DNA of 64,000 nt from Microbulbifer elongatus (GCF_020524885.1 NZ_JAIVKJ010000001.1:186001-250000); one strand, 5' to 3'; numbered from the stretch's first letter, positions 26,141 through 37,549 are shown. Numbers and translations are program-made. The notes: generated by a model from the letters alone, not told the origin.

Positions 26141-29100
26141 TTGAAAGATTTGTTAAACCTGGTGAAAGCCCAGGATCAGCTCGAAGAATTTGACGCTATC
26201 CGTATCGGTCTGGCTTCGCCGGACATGATCCGTTCCTGGTCCTACGGCGAAGTGAAAAAGCCGGAGACCATCAACTACCGTACCTTCAAGCCGGAGCGCG
26301 AAGGCCTGTTCTGTGCCAAGATTTTTGGCCCGGTAAAGGACTACGAGTGCCTGTGCGGCAAGTACAAGCGCATGAAGCATCGCGGCATCATCTGTGAGAA
26401 GTGCGGCGTTGAAGTAACCAAGGCGAAGGTACGCCGTGAGCGTATGGGCCACATCGAACTGGCCAGCCCGGTTGCCCACATCTGGTTCCTGAAGTCCCTG
26501 CCGTCCCGTATCGGCCTGCTGCTGGATATGACCCTGCGTGATATCGAGCGCGTGCTTTACTTCGAATCTTACGTTGTGACCGACCCGGGTATGACTACCC
26601 TGGAGCGCGGCCAGCTGCTGAACGACGAGCAGTACTTCGAAGCAATGGAAGAGTTCGCCGATGAGTTCGAAGCGAAAATGGGTGCAGAAGCCATCCAGGA
26701 GCTGATGAACGACATCGAGCTGCCGTCCGAGATCCAGCGTCTGCGCGAAGAGATCCCGGCGACCAACTCCGAGACCAAGATCAAGAAGCTGTCCAAGCGC
26801 CTGAAGCTGCTGGAAGCCTTCTACAAGTCCGGCAACAAGCCGGAGTGGATGATCATGCAGGCTCTGCCGGTACTGCCGCCGGATCTGCGCCCGCTGGTAC
26901 CCCTGGACGGTGGCCGCTTTGCGACTTCCGACCTGAACGACCTGTACCGTCGGGTGATCAACCGTAACAACCGTCTGAAGCGCCTGCTCGAGCTGAACGC
27001 GCCGGACATCATCGTGCGCAACGAAAAGCGCATGCTGCAGGAGTCTGTGGACGCGCTGCTGGATAACGGCCGTCGCGGTCGCGCCATCACTGGTTCCAAC
27101 AAGCGCCCGCTGAAATCCCTGGCTGACATGATCAAGGGTAAGCAGGGTCGTTTCCGTCAGAACCTGCTGGGTAAGCGTGTGGACTACTCCGGTCGTTCCG
27201 TGATCGTGGTTGGTCCGACCCTGCGTCTGCACCAGTGTGGTCTGCCGAAGAAAATGGCACTCGAGCTGTTCAAGCCGTTCATTTTCGGCAAGCTGGAAGC
27301 CCGCGGCCTGGCCACCACCATCAAGGCGGCCAAGAAAATGGTCGAGCGCGAAGAAGCGGTGGTATGGGACATCCTCGACGAAGTGATTCGCGAGCACCCG
27401 GTACTGCTGAACCGTGCACCGACCCTGCACCGTCTGGGTATCCAGGCGTTCGAGCCGGTACTGATTGAAGGTAAAGCGATCCAGCTGCACCCGCTGGTGT
27501 GTGCGGCGTACAACGCCGACTTCGACGGTGACCAGATGGCGGTACACGTACCGCTGACCATCGAAGCGCAGCTGGAATCCCGCGCGCTGATGATGTCTAC
27601 CAACAACATCCTGTCGCCCGCTAACGGTGAGCCGATCATCGTACCTTCCCAGGACGTGGTTCTGGGGCTGTACTGGATGACCCGCGAGCGCGTCAACGAT
27701 AAAGGTGAAGGCATGTTCTTCGCCGATATCAAGGAAGTGAGCCGTGCTTTCTACGCCAAGCAGGTCGGCCTGCAGGCGAAGATCAAGGTACGTATCGACG
27801 AAACTTCCATCGGCGAAGACGGTGAGAAGCAGGTTACCCGCACCATCTACGACACTACCGTTGGTCGTGCGCTGCTGTGGAACATCGTGCCGGAAGGCCT
27901 GCCCTTCGAGTACGTGAACCAGCCGATGAAGAAGAAGGCGATTTCCCGCGTTCTGAACGAGTGTTACCGCAAGGTGGGTCTGAAGGCGACCGTTATCTTC
28001 GCTGACCAGCTGATGTACACCGGTTTCGACTTCTCCACCAAGTCCGGTTCCTCCATCGGTGTGAACGACTTCGAGATCCCGGCGGCCAAGGCCGAGCTGA
28101 TCGCTTCCGCGGAAGAGGAAGTGAAGGAAATCGAAACCCAGTTCGCATCCGGTCTTGTGACTGCGGGTGAGAAATACAACAAGGTTATCGACGTTTGGTC
28201 CCGTACCAACGACAAGGTAACCCAGGCGATGATGGCCGGTATCAAGAAAGAGCCGGTAATCGATCGCGAAGGTAAAGAGACCGAGCAGGACTCCTTCAAC
28301 TCCGTATACATGTACGCGGACTCCGGCGCTCGTGGTTCCGAGGCGCAGATTCGTCAGCTGGCTGGTATGCGTGGCCTGATGGCGCGTCCGGATGGTTCCA
28401 TTATCGAGAACGCCATTACCGCGAACTTCCGCGAAGGTCTGAGCGTACTGCAGTACTTCATCTCGACCCACGGTGCTCGTAAAGGTCTGGCGGATACCGC
28501 ACTGAAAACCGCGAACTCCGGTTACCTGACCCGCCGTCTGGTAGACGTTGCACAGGACGTGGTAATCACCGAGATCGACTGTGGCACCGACGACGGCCTG
28601 ACCATGGCGCCGGTGATTGAAGGCGGTGACGTGATCGAGTCCCTGGGTGACCGTATCCTCGGTCGTGTAGTCGCACGCGACGTGACCAAGCCTGGCAGCG
28701 AAGAAATCGCGGTACCGGCTGGCACCATGATCGATGAAGCATGGGTTGAGCGTATCGAAGGCATGGGTATCGACGAAGTGATCGTTCGCTCCGCGATTAC
28801 CTGTGAGACTGCGCACGGTATCTGTGCCCAGTGTTACGGCCGTGACCTGGCCCGTGGCCACCGCGCCAACCCGGGTGAGTCCGTGGGTGTTGTGGCGGCC
28901 CAGTCCATCGGTGAGCCGGGCACCCAGCTGACCATGCGTACCTTCCACATCGGTGGTGCGGCGAGCCGTGCATCCGCGGCGGACAGCATCCAGGTGAAGC
29001 AGTCCGGTACCGTGCGTCTGCACAATGTGAAGACCGTGAAGACCGAAGGCGGCAACCTGGTAGCGGTTTCCCGTTCCGGTGAGCTGGCCGTTGCCGATAG

Positions 29101-30370
29101 CGCCGGTCGTGAGCGTGAGCGCTACAAGCTGCCTTACGGTGCTGTGATCAGCGTCGACGAAGGTGCGAGCATCGACGGCGGCCAGATCGTGGCCAAGTGG
29201 GACCCGCACACCCACCCGATCATCACCGAGGTGGCCGGCTGGGTGAAACTGTCCGGTATGGAAGATGGTCTGTCTATTCGCAAGCAGACTGATGAAATTA
29301 CCGGTCTTTCCTCGATCGAGGTTATCGATCCGGCAGAGCGCCCGGCAGCGGGTAAAGACCTGCGTCCGGCGGTGACCCTGGTTGACGAGAATGGTGAAGA
29401 ACTGACTCTGGCGAGCAGCAATGCGCCCGCGCATTACGCGCTGCCGCCGCGGGCCATCCTCAGCCTGAAAGACAGCGACAAGGTGAATGTCGGTGACGTA
29501 ATCGCCCGTATTCCGCAGGAATCCGGCAAGACCAAGGATATTACCGGTGGTCTGCCGCGGGTTGCCGACCTGTTCGAAGCGCGTAAGCCGAAAGAGCCGT
29601 CCATCCTGGCGGAGATCTCCGGTACCGTGTCTTTCGGTAAAGAAACCAAGGGCAAGGTTCGCCTGCAGATCACTCCGCGTGATGGCAAGCCGCTGGCCAA
29701 TGGCAAGGATCACTACGAAGTACTGATTCCGAAGCACCGCCAGCTGACCGTGTTCGAAGGTGAAACGGTAGAGAAGGGCGAGGTTATCTCCGATGGCCCG
29801 TCCAACCCGCACGACATTCTGCGCCTTAAGGGTGTGGAAGAGCTGGCGCGCTACATCACCAACGAGATCCAGGAGGTTTACCGCCTCCAGGGTGTAGGCA
29901 TCAACGACAAGCACATCGAGACCATCGTTCGTCAGATGCTGCGTAAAGTTGAAATCCTTGAGATGGGCGACTCCGAGTTCATCAAGGGCGACCAGGTGGA
30001 ATACCAGCGCGTGGTGGAAGAGAACGAACGTCTGCGCGCCGAAGGCAAGCAGCCGGCTCAGTTCGAGCGTCTGCTGCTGGGTATTACCAAAGCGTCCCTG
30101 GCTACCGAATCCTTCCTGTCCGCGGCCTCCTTCCAGGAGACTACCCGCGTACTGACCGAAGCGGCGGTAACCGGCAAGGAAGACAGCCTGCGCGGCCTAA
30201 AAGAAAACGTGGTAGTAGGTCGTCTGATCCCGGCCGGTACCGGTCTTGCCTACCACGCCGAGCGCAAGCGCAAGCGCACCCAGCAGGTATCCCACGGCTA
30301 CGCCGAGGGCCCATCTGCGGAAGAGGTGGAAGCAGCGCTGACCGAAGCCCTGAAATCTTCCGGGGAATAA
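26141..30370 (+). CDS. rpoC: RNA polymerase subunit beta-prime
   Basis: Largest polymerase subunit, 1409 aa, holding the active-site magnesium motif [12 protein letters not shown] and two zinc sites: the N-terminal [20 protein letters not shown] and the C-terminal cluster around [17 protein letters not shown]. The start is TTG 26141 with a strong AGTGGAGGAAAGG ribosome site; TTG or GTG starts are common for this gene. The protein begins [11 protein letters not shown], as in related species. It follows rpoB by 123 bp. Confidence 0.98.
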   Translation: MKDLLNLVKAQDQLEEFDAIRIGLASPDMIRSWSYGEVKKPETINYRTFKPEREGLFCAKIFGPVKDYECLCGKYKRMKHRGIICEKCGVEVTKAKVRRERMGHIELASPVAHIWFLKSLPSRIGLLLDMTLRDIERVLYFESYVVTDPGMTTLERGQLLNDEQYFEAMEEFADEFEAKMGAEAIQELMNDIELPSEIQRLREEIPATNSETKIKKLSKRLKLLEAFYKSGNKPEWMIMQALPVLPPDLRPLVPLDGGRFATSDLNDLYRRVINRNNRLKRLLELNAPDIIVRNEKRMLQESVDALLDNGRRGRAITGSNKRPLKSLADMIKGKQGRFRQNLLGKRVDYSGRSVIVVGPTLRLHQCGLPKKMALELFKPFIFGKLEARGLATTIKAAKKMVEREEAVVWDILDEVIREHPVLLNRAPTLHRLGIQAFEPVLIEGKAIQLHPLVCAAYNADFDGDQMAVHVPLTIEAQLESRALMMSTNNILSPANGEPIIVPSQDVVLGLYWMTRERVNDKGEGMFFADIKEVSRAFYAKQVGLQAKIKVRIDETSIGEDGEKQVTRTIYDTTVGRALLWNIVPEGLPFEYVNQPMKKKAISRVLNECYRKVGLKATVIFADQLMYTGFDFSTKSGSSIGVNDFEIPAAKAELIASAEEEVKEIETQFASGLVTAGEKYNKVIDVWSRTNDKVTQAMMAGIKKEPVIDREGKETEQDSFNSVYMYADSGARGSEAQIRQLAGMRGLMARPDGSIIENAITANFREGLSVLQYFISTHGARKGLADTALKTANSGYLTRRLVDVAQDVVITEIDCGTDDGLTMAPVIEGGDVIESLGDRILGRVVARDVTKPGSEEIAVPAGTMIDEAWVERIEGMGIDEVIVRSAITCETAHGICAQCYGRDLARGHRANPGESVGVVAAQSIGEPGTQLTMRTFHIGGAASRASAADSIQVKQSGTVRLHNVKTVKTEGGNLVAVSRSGELAVADSAGRERERYKLPYGAVISVDEGASIDGGQIVAKWDPHTHPIITEVAGWVKLSGMEDGLSIRKQTDEITGLSSIEVIDPAERPAAGKDLRPAVTLVDENGEELTLASSNAPAHYALPPRAILSLKDSDKVNVGDVIARIPQESGKTKDITGGLPRVADLFEARKPKEPSILAEISGTVSFGKETKGKVRLQITPRDGKPLANGKDHYEVLIPKHRQLTVFEGETVEKGEVISDGPSNPHDILRLKGVEELARYITNEIQEVYRLQGVGINDKHIETIVRQMLRKVEILEMGDSEFIKGDQVEYQRVVEENERLRAEGKQPAQFERLLLGITKASLATESFLSAASFQETTRVLTEAAVTGKEDSLRGLKENVVVGRLIPAGTGLAYHAERKRKRTQQVSHGYAEGPSAEEVEAALTEALKSSGE

Positions 30371-30480
30371 GGTCGACGGAACGGAGTAGTCTGACCGCCG
30401 GGTTCCCTTGTAGAGGAAGCTTGTCGGTCAGTTCCGGATTGCAGTTGTCAGGGGATGTGAGTGTTTACTTCGCCTGATGA

Positions 30481-30509
30481 TTGACTCGCGGTGGCCGCGC
30501 TTATAGAAT
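30481..30509 (+). promoter_or_regulatory. str operon promoter (rpsL-rpsG-fusA-tuf)
   Basis: TTGACT (30481-30486, 5/6) and TAGAAT (30504-30509, 5/6) with a 17-bp spacer, followed by a GC-rich discriminator CGGCCCCCGC. It is the best-matching promoter in the window and lies about 130 nt before rpsL. Confidence 0.7.
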
Positions 30510-30573
30510 GCGGCCCCCGCTAATGGGGTGCGATTGTTCGGCGAACCTTGGGGTGACCCTTGGGTTCAGCGGA

Positions 30574-30631
30574 CTATCGCGCACTGACGATAGGCCCTCA
30601 CTGCTGTTCATGGTGGGGGCGTTTTATTTTT
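30574..30631 (+). promoter_or_regulatory. rpsL leader double hairpin (attenuator-like)
   Basis: CTATCG/CGATAG (30574-30579 with 30588-30593) is followed without a gap by GCCCTCAC/GTGGGGGC (30594-30601 with 30613-30620), then GTTTTATTTTT. The second stem plus T-rich tract looks like an intrinsic terminator placed between the str promoter and rpsL, 14 nt before the start codon region, so it may attenuate the operon. Confidence 0.5.
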
Positions 30632-30644
30632 GGAGTGATTTTTA

Positions 30645-31019
30645 ATGGCAACGATCAACCAGTTGGTTCGTAAGCCGAGAAAACGCAAAGTTGAAAAAAG
30701 CGACGTGCCTGCACTGCAAGCTAGCCCGCAGCGCCGTGGAGTTTGTACTCGTGTGTATACCACTACACCGAAGAAGCCGAACTCCGCACTGCGTAAAGTT
30801 TGTCGTGTGCGCCTGACCAACGGTTACGAAGTAACTTCGTACATCGGTGGTGAAGGCCACAACCTGCAGGAGCACAGCGTGGTGCTGATTCGCGGCGGTC
30901 GTGTAAAAGACCTGCCGGGTGTGCGCTACCACACTGTACGCGGTGCACTTGACTGTGCCGGCGTAAACGATCGCAAGCAGGGCCGTTCCAAGTACGGCGC
31001 CAAGCGTCCTAAGGCCTAA
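30645..31019 (+). CDS. rpsL: 30S ribosomal protein S12
   Basis: S12 lines the decoding centre and controls translational accuracy. The 124-aa protein has Lys in the [12 protein letters not shown] loop and [13 protein letters not shown], both wild-type at the streptomycin-resistance positions; the Asp in KDLPG is the usual methylthiolation site. TGGAGTGATTTTTA precedes the ATG. First gene of the str operon. Confidence 0.98.
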   Translation: MATINQLVRKPRKRKVEKSDVPALQASPQRRGVCTRVYTTTPKKPNSALRKVCRVRLTNGYEVTSYIGGEGHNLQEHSVVLIRGGRVKDLPGVRYHTVRGALDCAGVNDRKQGRSKYGAKRPKA

Positions 31020-31147
31020 TCCCCTTAAGACAACATTGCGTTTCGGTTTAACGAATAACCGGAGTAAGGCTGAGCTCGCCGATTTGTAGTTGCTAGTTGT
31101 AGTTAGTACGGCGGCGTCTCAGAGTAACCCTGAAGAGAGGCAATCCC

Positions 31148-31618
31148 ATGCCAAGAAGACGAGTAGTCGCCAAGCGCGAAGTGCTGCCCGATCCCAAGTT
31201 CGGGAACGTGACTCTGGCCAAGTTCATGAACCATGTCATGATCTCTGGTAAGAAGTCCGTGGCAGAGAGCATCGTTTACGGTGCGCTGGATCTGGTTTCA
31301 GAAAAGCTGAACAAAGATCCGATTGAAATTTTCGAAGAGTCCCTGGAAAACATCGCCCCGATGGTGGAAGTAAAGTCCCGTCGTGTTGGTGGTGCTACCT
31401 ACCAGGTGCCGGTAGAAGTGCGTCCCGCACGTCGTACCGCGCTGGCAATGCGCTGGCTGGTAGATTTCTCCCGTAAGCGCGGTGAGAAGTCCATGGCCCA
31501 GCGCCTGGCCAATGAAATGATCGATGCTTCCCAGAACAAGGGCGGCGCGGTCAAGAAGCGTGAAGACGTGCATCGTATGGCGGAAGCCAACAAAGCGTTC
31601 TCCCACTATCGTTTCTAA
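31148..31618 (+). CDS. rpsG: 30S ribosomal protein S7
   Basis: Primary 16S rRNA 3'-domain binder that nucleates assembly of the small-subunit head; in enterics it represses the str operon. The 156-aa protein starts [19 protein letters not shown] and has the conserved helix/beta-arm text ([20 protein letters not shown]). A GAGAGG ribosome site precedes ATG. The 128-bp gap after rpsL is the place where the enteric S7 target lies; no clear conserved structure was recognised here. Confidence 0.97.
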   Translation: MPRRRVVAKREVLPDPKFGNVTLAKFMNHVMISGKKSVAESIVYGALDLVSEKLNKDPIEIFEESLENIAPMVEVKSRRVGGATYQVPVEVRPARRTALAMRWLVDFSRKRGEKSMAQRLANEMIDASQNKGGAVKKREDVHRMAEANKAFSHYRF

Positions 31619-31730
31619 GATAGTGACGCTTCTAAGTCTGATGATTATTTCCATCGGAAAATAAAATCGAAAGGCAGCAAGGAAGGTAAAACTCCGCGCT
31701 GCCTTTTGCCGTTATATCGAGGATACAACT

Positions 31731-33839
31731 GTGGCACGTAAAACGCCTATCGAACGCTATCGCAATATCGGTATCTGCGCCCACGTAGACGCCGGTAAAA
31801 CCACGACTACCGAGCGCGTACTGTTCTACACCGGTCTGTCCCACAAAATTGGTGAGGTGCACGAAGGCGCAGCCACCATGGACTGGATGGAGCAGGAGCA
31901 GGAGCGTGGTATCACCATCACCTCTGCAGCGACTACCTGTTTCTGGGCTGGTATGCAGCAGCAGTTTCCGCAGCACCGCGTAAACATCATCGACACCCCT
32001 GGACACGTTGACTTCACCATTGAGGTGGAGCGTTCCCTGCGTGTACTGGACGGCGCCGTTGTTGTGCTGTGTGGCTCTTCCGGTGTGCAGCCGCAGACCG
32101 AAACCGTTTGGCGTCAGGCCAACAAGTACGAAGTACCGCGTATGGTCTTCGTGAACAAGATGGACCGCGCCGGTGCAGACTTCCGCAAGGTAGTAGGCCA
32201 GCTGAAAACCCGTCTGAACGCCACTGCAGTACCGCTGCAGATGACCATTGGCGCGGAAGACGAGTTCAAGGGCGTTGTCGACCTGGTGAAAATGAAAGCC
32301 ATCCTGTGGAACGAAGAAGACATGGGTATGACTTTCGACTACGCCGACATCCCGGCCGACATGCAGGACGAGTGCGAAGAAATGCGCGAATTCCTGGTGG
32401 AAGCGGCTGCGGAAGCGACCGAAGAGCTGATGGAAAAATACCTGGAAGAAGGTGAACTGACCGAAGAAGAAATCAAGTCAGCTATCCGTCAGCGCACCCT
32501 GGCCAACGAAATCGTTCCGGTTCTGGGCGGCTCTGCGTTCAAGAACAAGGGCGTACAGGCCATGCTGGACGCGGTAATCGAATACCTGCCGGCGCCGAAC
32601 CAGGTTAAAGCGATTGAAGGTACTCTGCTGGACAAGGCCGAGACCGTTGAAACCCGTGAAGCGAACGACGACGCGCCGTTCGCCGCACTGGCTTTCAAAA
32701 TCGCGACCGACCCCTTCGTTGGTACTCTGACCTTCTTCCGTGTTTACTCCGGTAAGCTGGAAAGCGGCACCGCGGTATACAACTCCGTTAAGGAGAAGAA
32801 AGAGCGTGTCGGTCGTATGGTGCAGATGCACTCCAACGACCGTAAAGAGATCAAAGAAGTACTGGCAGGTGACATCGCAGCGGCCATCGGCCTGAAAGAT
32901 GTGACCACTGGTGACACCCTGTGTGCTGAAGACGCCAAGATCGTCCTCGAGCGTATGGAGTTCCCGGAGCCGGTAATCTCCGTTGCGGTAGAGCCTAAGT
33001 CCAAGCCGGACCAGGAAAAAATGGGTATCGCTCTGGGCAAGCTGGCTCAGGAAGACCCGTCTTTCCGCGTTAAGACCGACGAAGAGACTGGCCAGACCAT
33101 CATCTCCGGTATGGGTGAGCTGCACCTGGACATCATCGTTGACCGTATGCGTCGCGAATTCAACGTGGAAGCCAACATCGGTAAGCCGCAGGTGGCCTAT
33201 CGTGAAACTATCCGCAACACCTCTGAGATCGAAGGCAAGTTCGTTCGTCAGTCCGGTGGTCGCGGTCAGTACGGTCACGTTTGGGTGAAATTCGAGCCGG
33301 CGGAAGACGAGTCCCAGGAAGGTCTGGAATTCGAAAACGCGATCGTGGGTGGTGTGGTTCCGAAGGAATACATCCCGGCGGTACAGAAAGGTATCGAAGA
33401 ACAGATGCAGAACGGTGTTCTGGCTGGCTACCCGCTGCTGGGCCTGAAAGCTACCCTGTACGACGGCTCTTTCCACGATGTGGACTCCAACGAGATGGCG
33501 TTCAAGATCGCCGGCTCCATGGCGACCAAGAAGCTGGCCCAGGTTGGTGGTGCGGTACTGCTTGAGCCGATGATGAAGGTTGAAGTGGTTACCCCGGAAG
33601 AGAACATGGGTGACGTTGTTGGTGACCTGAACCGTCGTCGCGGTCTGATCCAGGGTATGGAAGACAGCGCCTCCGGTAAAGTTGTGAACGCAGAAGTGCC
33701 GCTGGCCGAAATGTTCGGTTACGCCACCGACCTGCGCTCCGCTACCCAGGGCCGTGCAACCTACACCATGGAATTCCTGAAGTACGCTGAAGCGCCGAAA
33801 AACGTCGCTGACGAAATCATCGCGAAAAACAAAGGTTAA
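31731..33839 (+). CDS. fusA: Elongation factor G
   Basis: GTPase that drives ribosomal translocation and, with RRF, recycling. The 702-aa protein begins at GTG 31731 (GAGGA 8 nt upstream) with [31 protein letters not shown] (P-loop AHVDAGKT), DTPGHVDF and [10 protein letters not shown], followed by domains II to V (ending [19 protein letters not shown]). Length and position after rpsG are standard. The next gene, tuf copy 2, starts 34 bp later. Confidence 0.98.
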   Translation: MARKTPIERYRNIGICAHVDAGKTTTTERVLFYTGLSHKIGEVHEGAATMDWMEQEQERGITITSAATTCFWAGMQQQFPQHRVNIIDTPGHVDFTIEVERSLRVLDGAVVVLCGSSGVQPQTETVWRQANKYEVPRMVFVNKMDRAGADFRKVVGQLKTRLNATAVPLQMTIGAEDEFKGVVDLVKMKAILWNEEDMGMTFDYADIPADMQDECEEMREFLVEAAAEATEELMEKYLEEGELTEEEIKSAIRQRTLANEIVPVLGGSAFKNKGVQAMLDAVIEYLPAPNQVKAIEGTLLDKAETVETREANDDAPFAALAFKIATDPFVGTLTFFRVYSGKLESGTAVYNSVKEKKERVGRMVQMHSNDRKEIKEVLAGDIAAAIGLKDVTTGDTLCAEDAKIVLERMEFPEPVISVAVEPKSKPDQEKMGIALGKLAQEDPSFRVKTDEETGQTIISGMGELHLDIIVDRMRREFNVEANIGKPQVAYRETIRNTSEIEGKFVRQSGGRGQYGHVWVKFEPAEDESQEGLEFENAIVGGVVPKEYIPAVQKGIEEQMQNGVLAGYPLLGLKATLYDGSFHDVDSNEMAFKIAGSMATKKLAQVGGAVLLEPMMKVEVVTPEENMGDVVGDLNRRRGLIQGMEDSASGKVVNAEVPLAEMFGYATDLRSATQGRATYTMEFLKYAEAPKNVADEIIAKNKG

Positions 33840-33873
33840 TTTCCTAACTTCTTTTTGCTAGAGGACATTGAAA

Positions 33874-35097
33874 ATGGGAAAAGAAAAGTTTGAACGTTCC
33901 AAGCCCCACGTAAACGTGGGCACCATCGGTCACGTTGACCACGGTAAAACCACCCTGACTGCTGCGCTGACCCGCGTATGTTCCGAAGTTTGGGGCGGCG
34001 CTGCCGTTGCCTTCGACGGTATCGACAATGCACCGGAAGAGCGTGAGCGTGGTATCACCATCGCCACCTCTCACGTTGAATACGAGTCCCCGACCCGTCA
34101 CTACGCGCACGTTGACTGCCCGGGACACGCCGACTACGTGAAAAACATGATCACCGGTGCTGCTCAGATGGACGGCGCTATCCTGGTATGTGGCGCAACT
34201 GACGGCCCGATGCCGCAGACTCGCGAGCACATCCTGCTGTCCCGTCAGGTTGGTGTACCGTACATCGTTGTATTCCTGAACAAGGCTGACCTGCTGGCAG
34301 AAGACTGTGGTGGTGTTGGTTCTGAAGAATACGCCGAGATGATGGAACTGGTTGAAATGGAGCTGCGCGAGCTGCTGGACCAGTACGAATTCCCGGGTGA
34401 CGACACTCCGATCATTGCCGGTTCTGCCCTGATGGCACTGAACGGTGAAGATGGCGACGAGCTGGGTACTACCGCTGTTAAGAAGCTGGTAGAAACCCTG
34501 GACGCGTACATCCCGGAGCCGGAGCGCGCTATTGACCAGCCGTTCCTGATGCCGATCGAAGACGTATTCTCCATCTCTGGCCGTGGTACCGTTGTTACCG
34601 GTCGTGTTGAGCGTGGCATCATCAATACTGGCGACGAGATCGAAATCGTTGGTATCAAAGAGACCACCAAGACCACCTGTACCGGTGTTGAAATGTTCCG
34701 CAAGCTGCTGGACGAAGGCCGTGCTGGTGAGAACATTGGCGCGCTGCTGCGTGGCACCAAGCGTGACGAAGTTGAGCGTGGTCAGGTACTGGCCAAGCCG
34801 GGCTCCATCACCCCGCACACCAAGTTCGAAGGTGAGGTGTACATCCTGTCCAAGGACGAAGGTGGCCGTCACACTCCGTTCTTCAAAGGCTACCGTCCGC
34901 AGTTCTACTTCCGTACCACCGACGTAACTGGTGCGGTTGAGCTGCCGGAAGGCACCGAAATGGTAATGCCGGGCGACAACATTCAGATGAAAGTTGAGCT
35001 GATTGCGCCGATCGCCATGGAAGAAGGTCTGCGTTTCGCAATCCGCGAAGGTGGCCGTACCGTTGGTGCTGGTGTTGTAGCTAAAATCCTCGACTAA
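33874..35097 (+). CDS. tuf: Elongation factor Tu, copy 2 (407 aa)
   Basis: Second EF-Tu, at the tufA position after fusA. GTP-binding motifs are as in copy 1, but it carries a 10-residue insertion after NKAD: the segment [20 protein letters not shown] replaces [10 protein letters not shown]. Position 2 is Gly instead of Ala, and about two dozen other residues differ across all three domains. EF-Tu of about 407 aa with this kind of insertion occurs in related marine Gammaproteobacteria (recollection, not checked), so each copy may represent a different lineage type. ATG 33874 with GAGGA upstream is used; an in-frame TTG lies 6 nt earlier. Confidence 0.97.
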   Translation: MGKEKFERSKPHVNVGTIGHVDHGKTTLTAALTRVCSEVWGGAAVAFDGIDNAPEERERGITIATSHVEYESPTRHYAHVDCPGHADYVKNMITGAAQMDGAILVCGATDGPMPQTREHILLSRQVGVPYIVVFLNKADLLAEDCGGVGSEEYAEMMELVEMELRELLDQYEFPGDDTPIIAGSALMALNGEDGDELGTTAVKKLVETLDAYIPEPERAIDQPFLMPIEDVFSISGRGTVVTGRVERGIINTGDEIEIVGIKETTKTTCTGVEMFRKLLDEGRAGENIGALLRGTKRDEVERGQVLAKPGSITPHTKFEGEVYILSKDEGGRHTPFFKGYRPQFYFRTTDVTGAVELPEGTEMVMPGDNIQMKVELIAPIAMEEGLRFAIREGGRTVGAGVVAKILD

Positions 35098-35123
35098 TCT
35101 TTAGTCCTGGTTTTAAGCACGAA

Positions 35124-35155
35124 AAGGCTGCAGTGTTTACACTGCGGCCTTTTTT
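35124..35155 (+). terminator. Terminator of the str operon
   Basis: AAGGCTGCAGTG (35124-35135) and CACTGCGGCCTT (35140-35151) form a 12-bp stem with one G-U pair and a TTTA loop, followed by T residues to 35155. It lies 26 nt after tuf copy 2; the reverse complement would also end the convergent YbaK-like gene only poorly (short A/T tract on that side). Confidence 0.8.
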
Positions 35156-35180
35156 ATTTGTGGGTGTTCGTACATGAGCT

Positions 35181-35657
35181 TTACCACCAGTCCTTGCTCA
35201 GATTGCAGTGGCGACTGGATGCCATGAGGCGGTCGAAATCCTTTCCGTCCAGCGCGATCAGGGATTCATGGTCGCCCGATTCGAGATAGATAGTGTCGCG
35301 ACTATCCAGTCCGGTATCCACCAGCGTCGTCATGCCGTAAGCCTGTCCGAGCGGAGGAAGGGCGCCGAGCTCGCAGTCGCTGAAGATATTGCCGAACTCT
35401 GACTCGCTCACCATTTCAAGGTGATTGCGTCCGGTTTCGTCGCGAACTGCGCGCATGTCCAAGTTGCTGCTCGAAGGAATGATCACCATTACCATGCCCC
35501 GCTCATCCTTAAGCAGGACTGCCTTGGCAACGCGATCTTCGCGAACATCGGCCTTGTGAGCGCTTTCCCGGCTGGTTGCGCTGTGCTCATGGGGAATTAC
35601 TCGGTAGTGAACCGAATGGTCATTGAGGTATCGACTGACAGTGGGTGCCATGGTCAT
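35181..35657 (-). CDS. YbaK/EbsC-type aminoacyl-tRNA editing domain protein
   Basis: A 158-aa single-domain protein of the YbaK/ProX superfamily, which hydrolyses mischarged aminoacyl-tRNAs such as Ala-tRNA(Pro) or Cys-tRNA(Pro). Seen: HEHSATSRESAH, the catalytic lysine in DRVAKAVLLKDE (Lys45), VIIPSSSNLD, and GALPPLGQAYGM, the conserved glycine-rich loop. ATG 35657 is chosen because GGAGG lies 9 nt upstream. It lies on the minus strand between the str and S10 operons, a junction that is normally uninterrupted or filled with same-strand genes. Substrate specificity cannot be assigned from sequence. Confidence 0.85.
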   Translation of the reverse strand: MTMAPTVSRYLNDHSVHYRVIPHEHSATSRESAHKADVREDRVAKAVLLKDERGMVMVIIPSSSNLDMRAVRDETGRNHLEMVSESEFGNIFSDCELGALPPLGQAYGMTTLVDTGLDSRDTIYLESGDHESLIALDGKDFDRLMASSRHCNLSKDWW

Positions 35658-35757
35658 GAGCTGTCCCTCCTGTGTGGCGCATTTCTGCCTTACTTTAAGT
35701 TTAGTTTCCCGCCGCCAGCGTTCGCACAGTCTCACCAAGATTGTTCTGGTCCGGGAG

Positions 35758-35786
35758 TTGACAGGCCAAAAAATCACCCGTAGACT
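35758..35786 (+). promoter_or_regulatory. S10 operon promoter
   Basis: A perfect TTGACA (35758-35763) and TAGACT (35781-35786, 4/6) with a 17-bp spacer and the discriminator TCGCGCTCC. It lies in the 201-bp gap between the divergent YbaK-like gene and rpsJ, and gives a leader of only about 65 nt, with just a small GCCC-TCG-GGGC hairpin visible. Confidence 0.65.
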
Positions 35787-35858
35787 TCGCGCTCCTTTTC
35801 GCCCGCCCTCGGGGCTGCGTAAGAGGACGTTCTTTAGATTTAATTGGAGTTTGATTCC

Positions 35859-36170
35859 ATGCAGGGTCAACGCATTCGAATTCGCCTGAAGGCGTTCGAT
35901 CACAAGCTGATCGACACGTCTACCCAGGAGATTGTTGAGACGGCCAAGCGCACTGGCGCGCAAGTACGCGGTCCTATCCCGCTGCCGACTCGTAAAGAGA
36001 AGTACACCGTGCTGATTTCTCCGCACGTCAACAAAGACGCGCGCGACCAGTACGAAATTCGTACTCACAAGCGTTTGCTGGACATTGTTGAGCCTACCGA
36101 GAAGACCGTTGACGCGCTGATGAAGCTCGATCTGGCGGCCGGTGTTGAGGTTCAGATTAGTCTCGGCTAA
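35859..36170 (+). CDS. rpsJ: 30S ribosomal protein S10
   Basis: S10 (NusE) sits in the head of the small subunit and also acts in transcription antitermination with NusB and NusG. From ATG 35859 it is 103 aa, the normal length ([15 protein letters not shown] ... [11 protein letters not shown]); the in-frame ATG 35844 would add five residues. A GGAG ribosome site is 10 nt upstream. First gene of the S10 operon; 110 bp then separate it from rplC. Confidence 0.97.
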   Translation: MQGQRIRIRLKAFDHKLIDTSTQEIVETAKRTGAQVRGPIPLPTRKEKYTVLISPHVNKDARDQYEIRTHKRLLDIVEPTEKTVDALMKLDLAAGVEVQISLG

Positions 36171-36280
36171 CACTTTTAATTAACTACCGAATCCCGAGCG
36201 AAAAAGGTTCGGGTAGTGTAACGCTCTGAAATTGGGCGGCCGCAGTGGGTTAAAGCCCCGTGCACTGAGAGGTTGAAAAG

Positions 36281-36916
36281 ATGACTATAGGTATTGTCGG
36301 CCGCAAAAGCGGCATGACTCGCATCTTCACTGAAGATGGCGCGTCTATCCCGGTAACTGTTATCGAGGTAGCTCCGAATCGCGTCACTCAGGTGAAAACT
36401 CAGGAAACTGACGGCTACTCCGCAGTACAGGTTACTGTGGGTGCTCGTAAGGCTTCCCGTGTCTCCAAGCCCCAAGCGGGCCACTTCGCCAAAGCCAATA
36501 CAGAGGCTGGCACTGCTCTTTTCGAACTGCGTACTGACGGTTCTGAAGAGTCCTTCGAAATCGGTTCTGAGATCACTGTTGCAAGCTTTGAAGCTGGCCA
36601 GAAGATCGACGTAACCGGCACTTCCAAAGGTAAAGGATTTCAGGGCGGTATTAAGCGCTGGAACTTCCGTATGCAAGACGCTACCCACGGTAACTCCTTG
36701 TCTCACCGCGCCCCCGGTTCTATCGGTCAGTGCCAGACTCCTGGCCGCGTGTGGAAAGGCAAGAAAATGGCCGGTCACATGGGTGCTGAGCGTGTTACCA
36801 CGCAGAACCTGGAAGTTGTTCGAGTGGACGCTGAACGTAACCTGCTGCTGGTTAAGGGTGCCGTACCTGGCGCGCCCGGCGGTAACGTTATCGTTCGTCC
36901 GGCAGTTAAAGCCTAA
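36281..36916 (+). CDS. rplC: 50S ribosomal protein L3
   Basis: One of the first proteins to bind 23S rRNA, reaching the peptidyl-transferase centre. The 211-aa protein starts [20 protein letters not shown] and includes [20 protein letters not shown], holding the glutamine that PrmB methylates in relatives. The 110-bp gap upstream contains a near-perfect ACTACCGAA/TTCGGGTAGT hairpin about 36182-36217. Confidence 0.97.
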   Translation: MTIGIVGRKSGMTRIFTEDGASIPVTVIEVAPNRVTQVKTQETDGYSAVQVTVGARKASRVSKPQAGHFAKANTEAGTALFELRTDGSEESFEIGSEITVASFEAGQKIDVTGTSKGKGFQGGIKRWNFRMQDATHGNSLSHRAPGSIGQCQTPGRVWKGKKMAGHMGAERVTTQNLEVVRVDAERNLLLVKGAVPGAPGGNVIVRPAVKA

Positions 36917-36934
36917 GTCTGAGGGGAAATAGAT

Positions 36935-37549
36935 ATGGAACTGAATATCGCTACTCCCGAAGGCGCTAAAGGCACTGTTGCAGTTTCTGAAGTGACTTTC
37001 GGTCGTGAATTCAATCAGGACCTGGTGCACCAGGCAGTCGTCGCCTATATGGCTGGCGCTCGTCAGGGTACCAAGGCTCAGAAAAACCGCTCCGCGGTTT
37101 CCGGCGGCGGCAAAAAGCCGTGGCGCCAGAAGGGCACCGGTCGCGCACGCGCTGGTACCATCCGTAGCCCGCTGTGGCGTTCCGGTGGCGTAACCTTCGC
37201 CGCTGAGCCGCGTGATCACAGCGTCAAGCTGAACAAGAAAATGTACCGCGCTGCACTGCGCTGCATTCTCTCCGAGCTTGCTCGCCAGGAGCGTCTGGTT
37301 GTGGTTGAGTCCTTCGACGTTGATGCGCCGAAGACCAAGCAGCTGGTAACCAAGCTGGCACAGTACGATCTGTCCGAAGCGTTGATCGTGACCGAAGAGG
37401 TAAATGAAAACCTCTACCTGGCCGCGCGCAACCTGCACAAGATCGATGTTCGCGACGTGCAGGCTATCGACCCGGTAAGTCTGATTCGTTTTGACAAGGT
37501 CGTGGTTACCGTTTCTGCACTGAAGAAAATTGATGAGGTGCTGGGATGA
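36935..37549 (+). CDS. rplD: 50S ribosomal protein L4
   Basis: Lines the peptide exit tunnel with L22; in enterics L4 also represses the S10 operon at transcription and translation. The 204-aa protein has the long basic loop [19 protein letters not shown] and SPLWRSGG, with no change visible at macrolide-resistance positions. It starts 18 bp after rplC and its stop overlaps the rplW ATG by 4 bp (ATGA). Confidence 0.97.
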   Translation: MELNIATPEGAKGTVAVSEVTFGREFNQDLVHQAVVAYMAGARQGTKAQKNRSAVSGGGKKPWRQKGTGRARAGTIRSPLWRSGGVTFAAEPRDHSVKLNKKMYRAALRCILSELARQERLVVVESFDVDAPKTKQLVTKLAQYDLSEALIVTEEVNENLYLAARNLHKIDVRDVQAIDPVSLIRFDKVVVTVSALKKIDEVLG

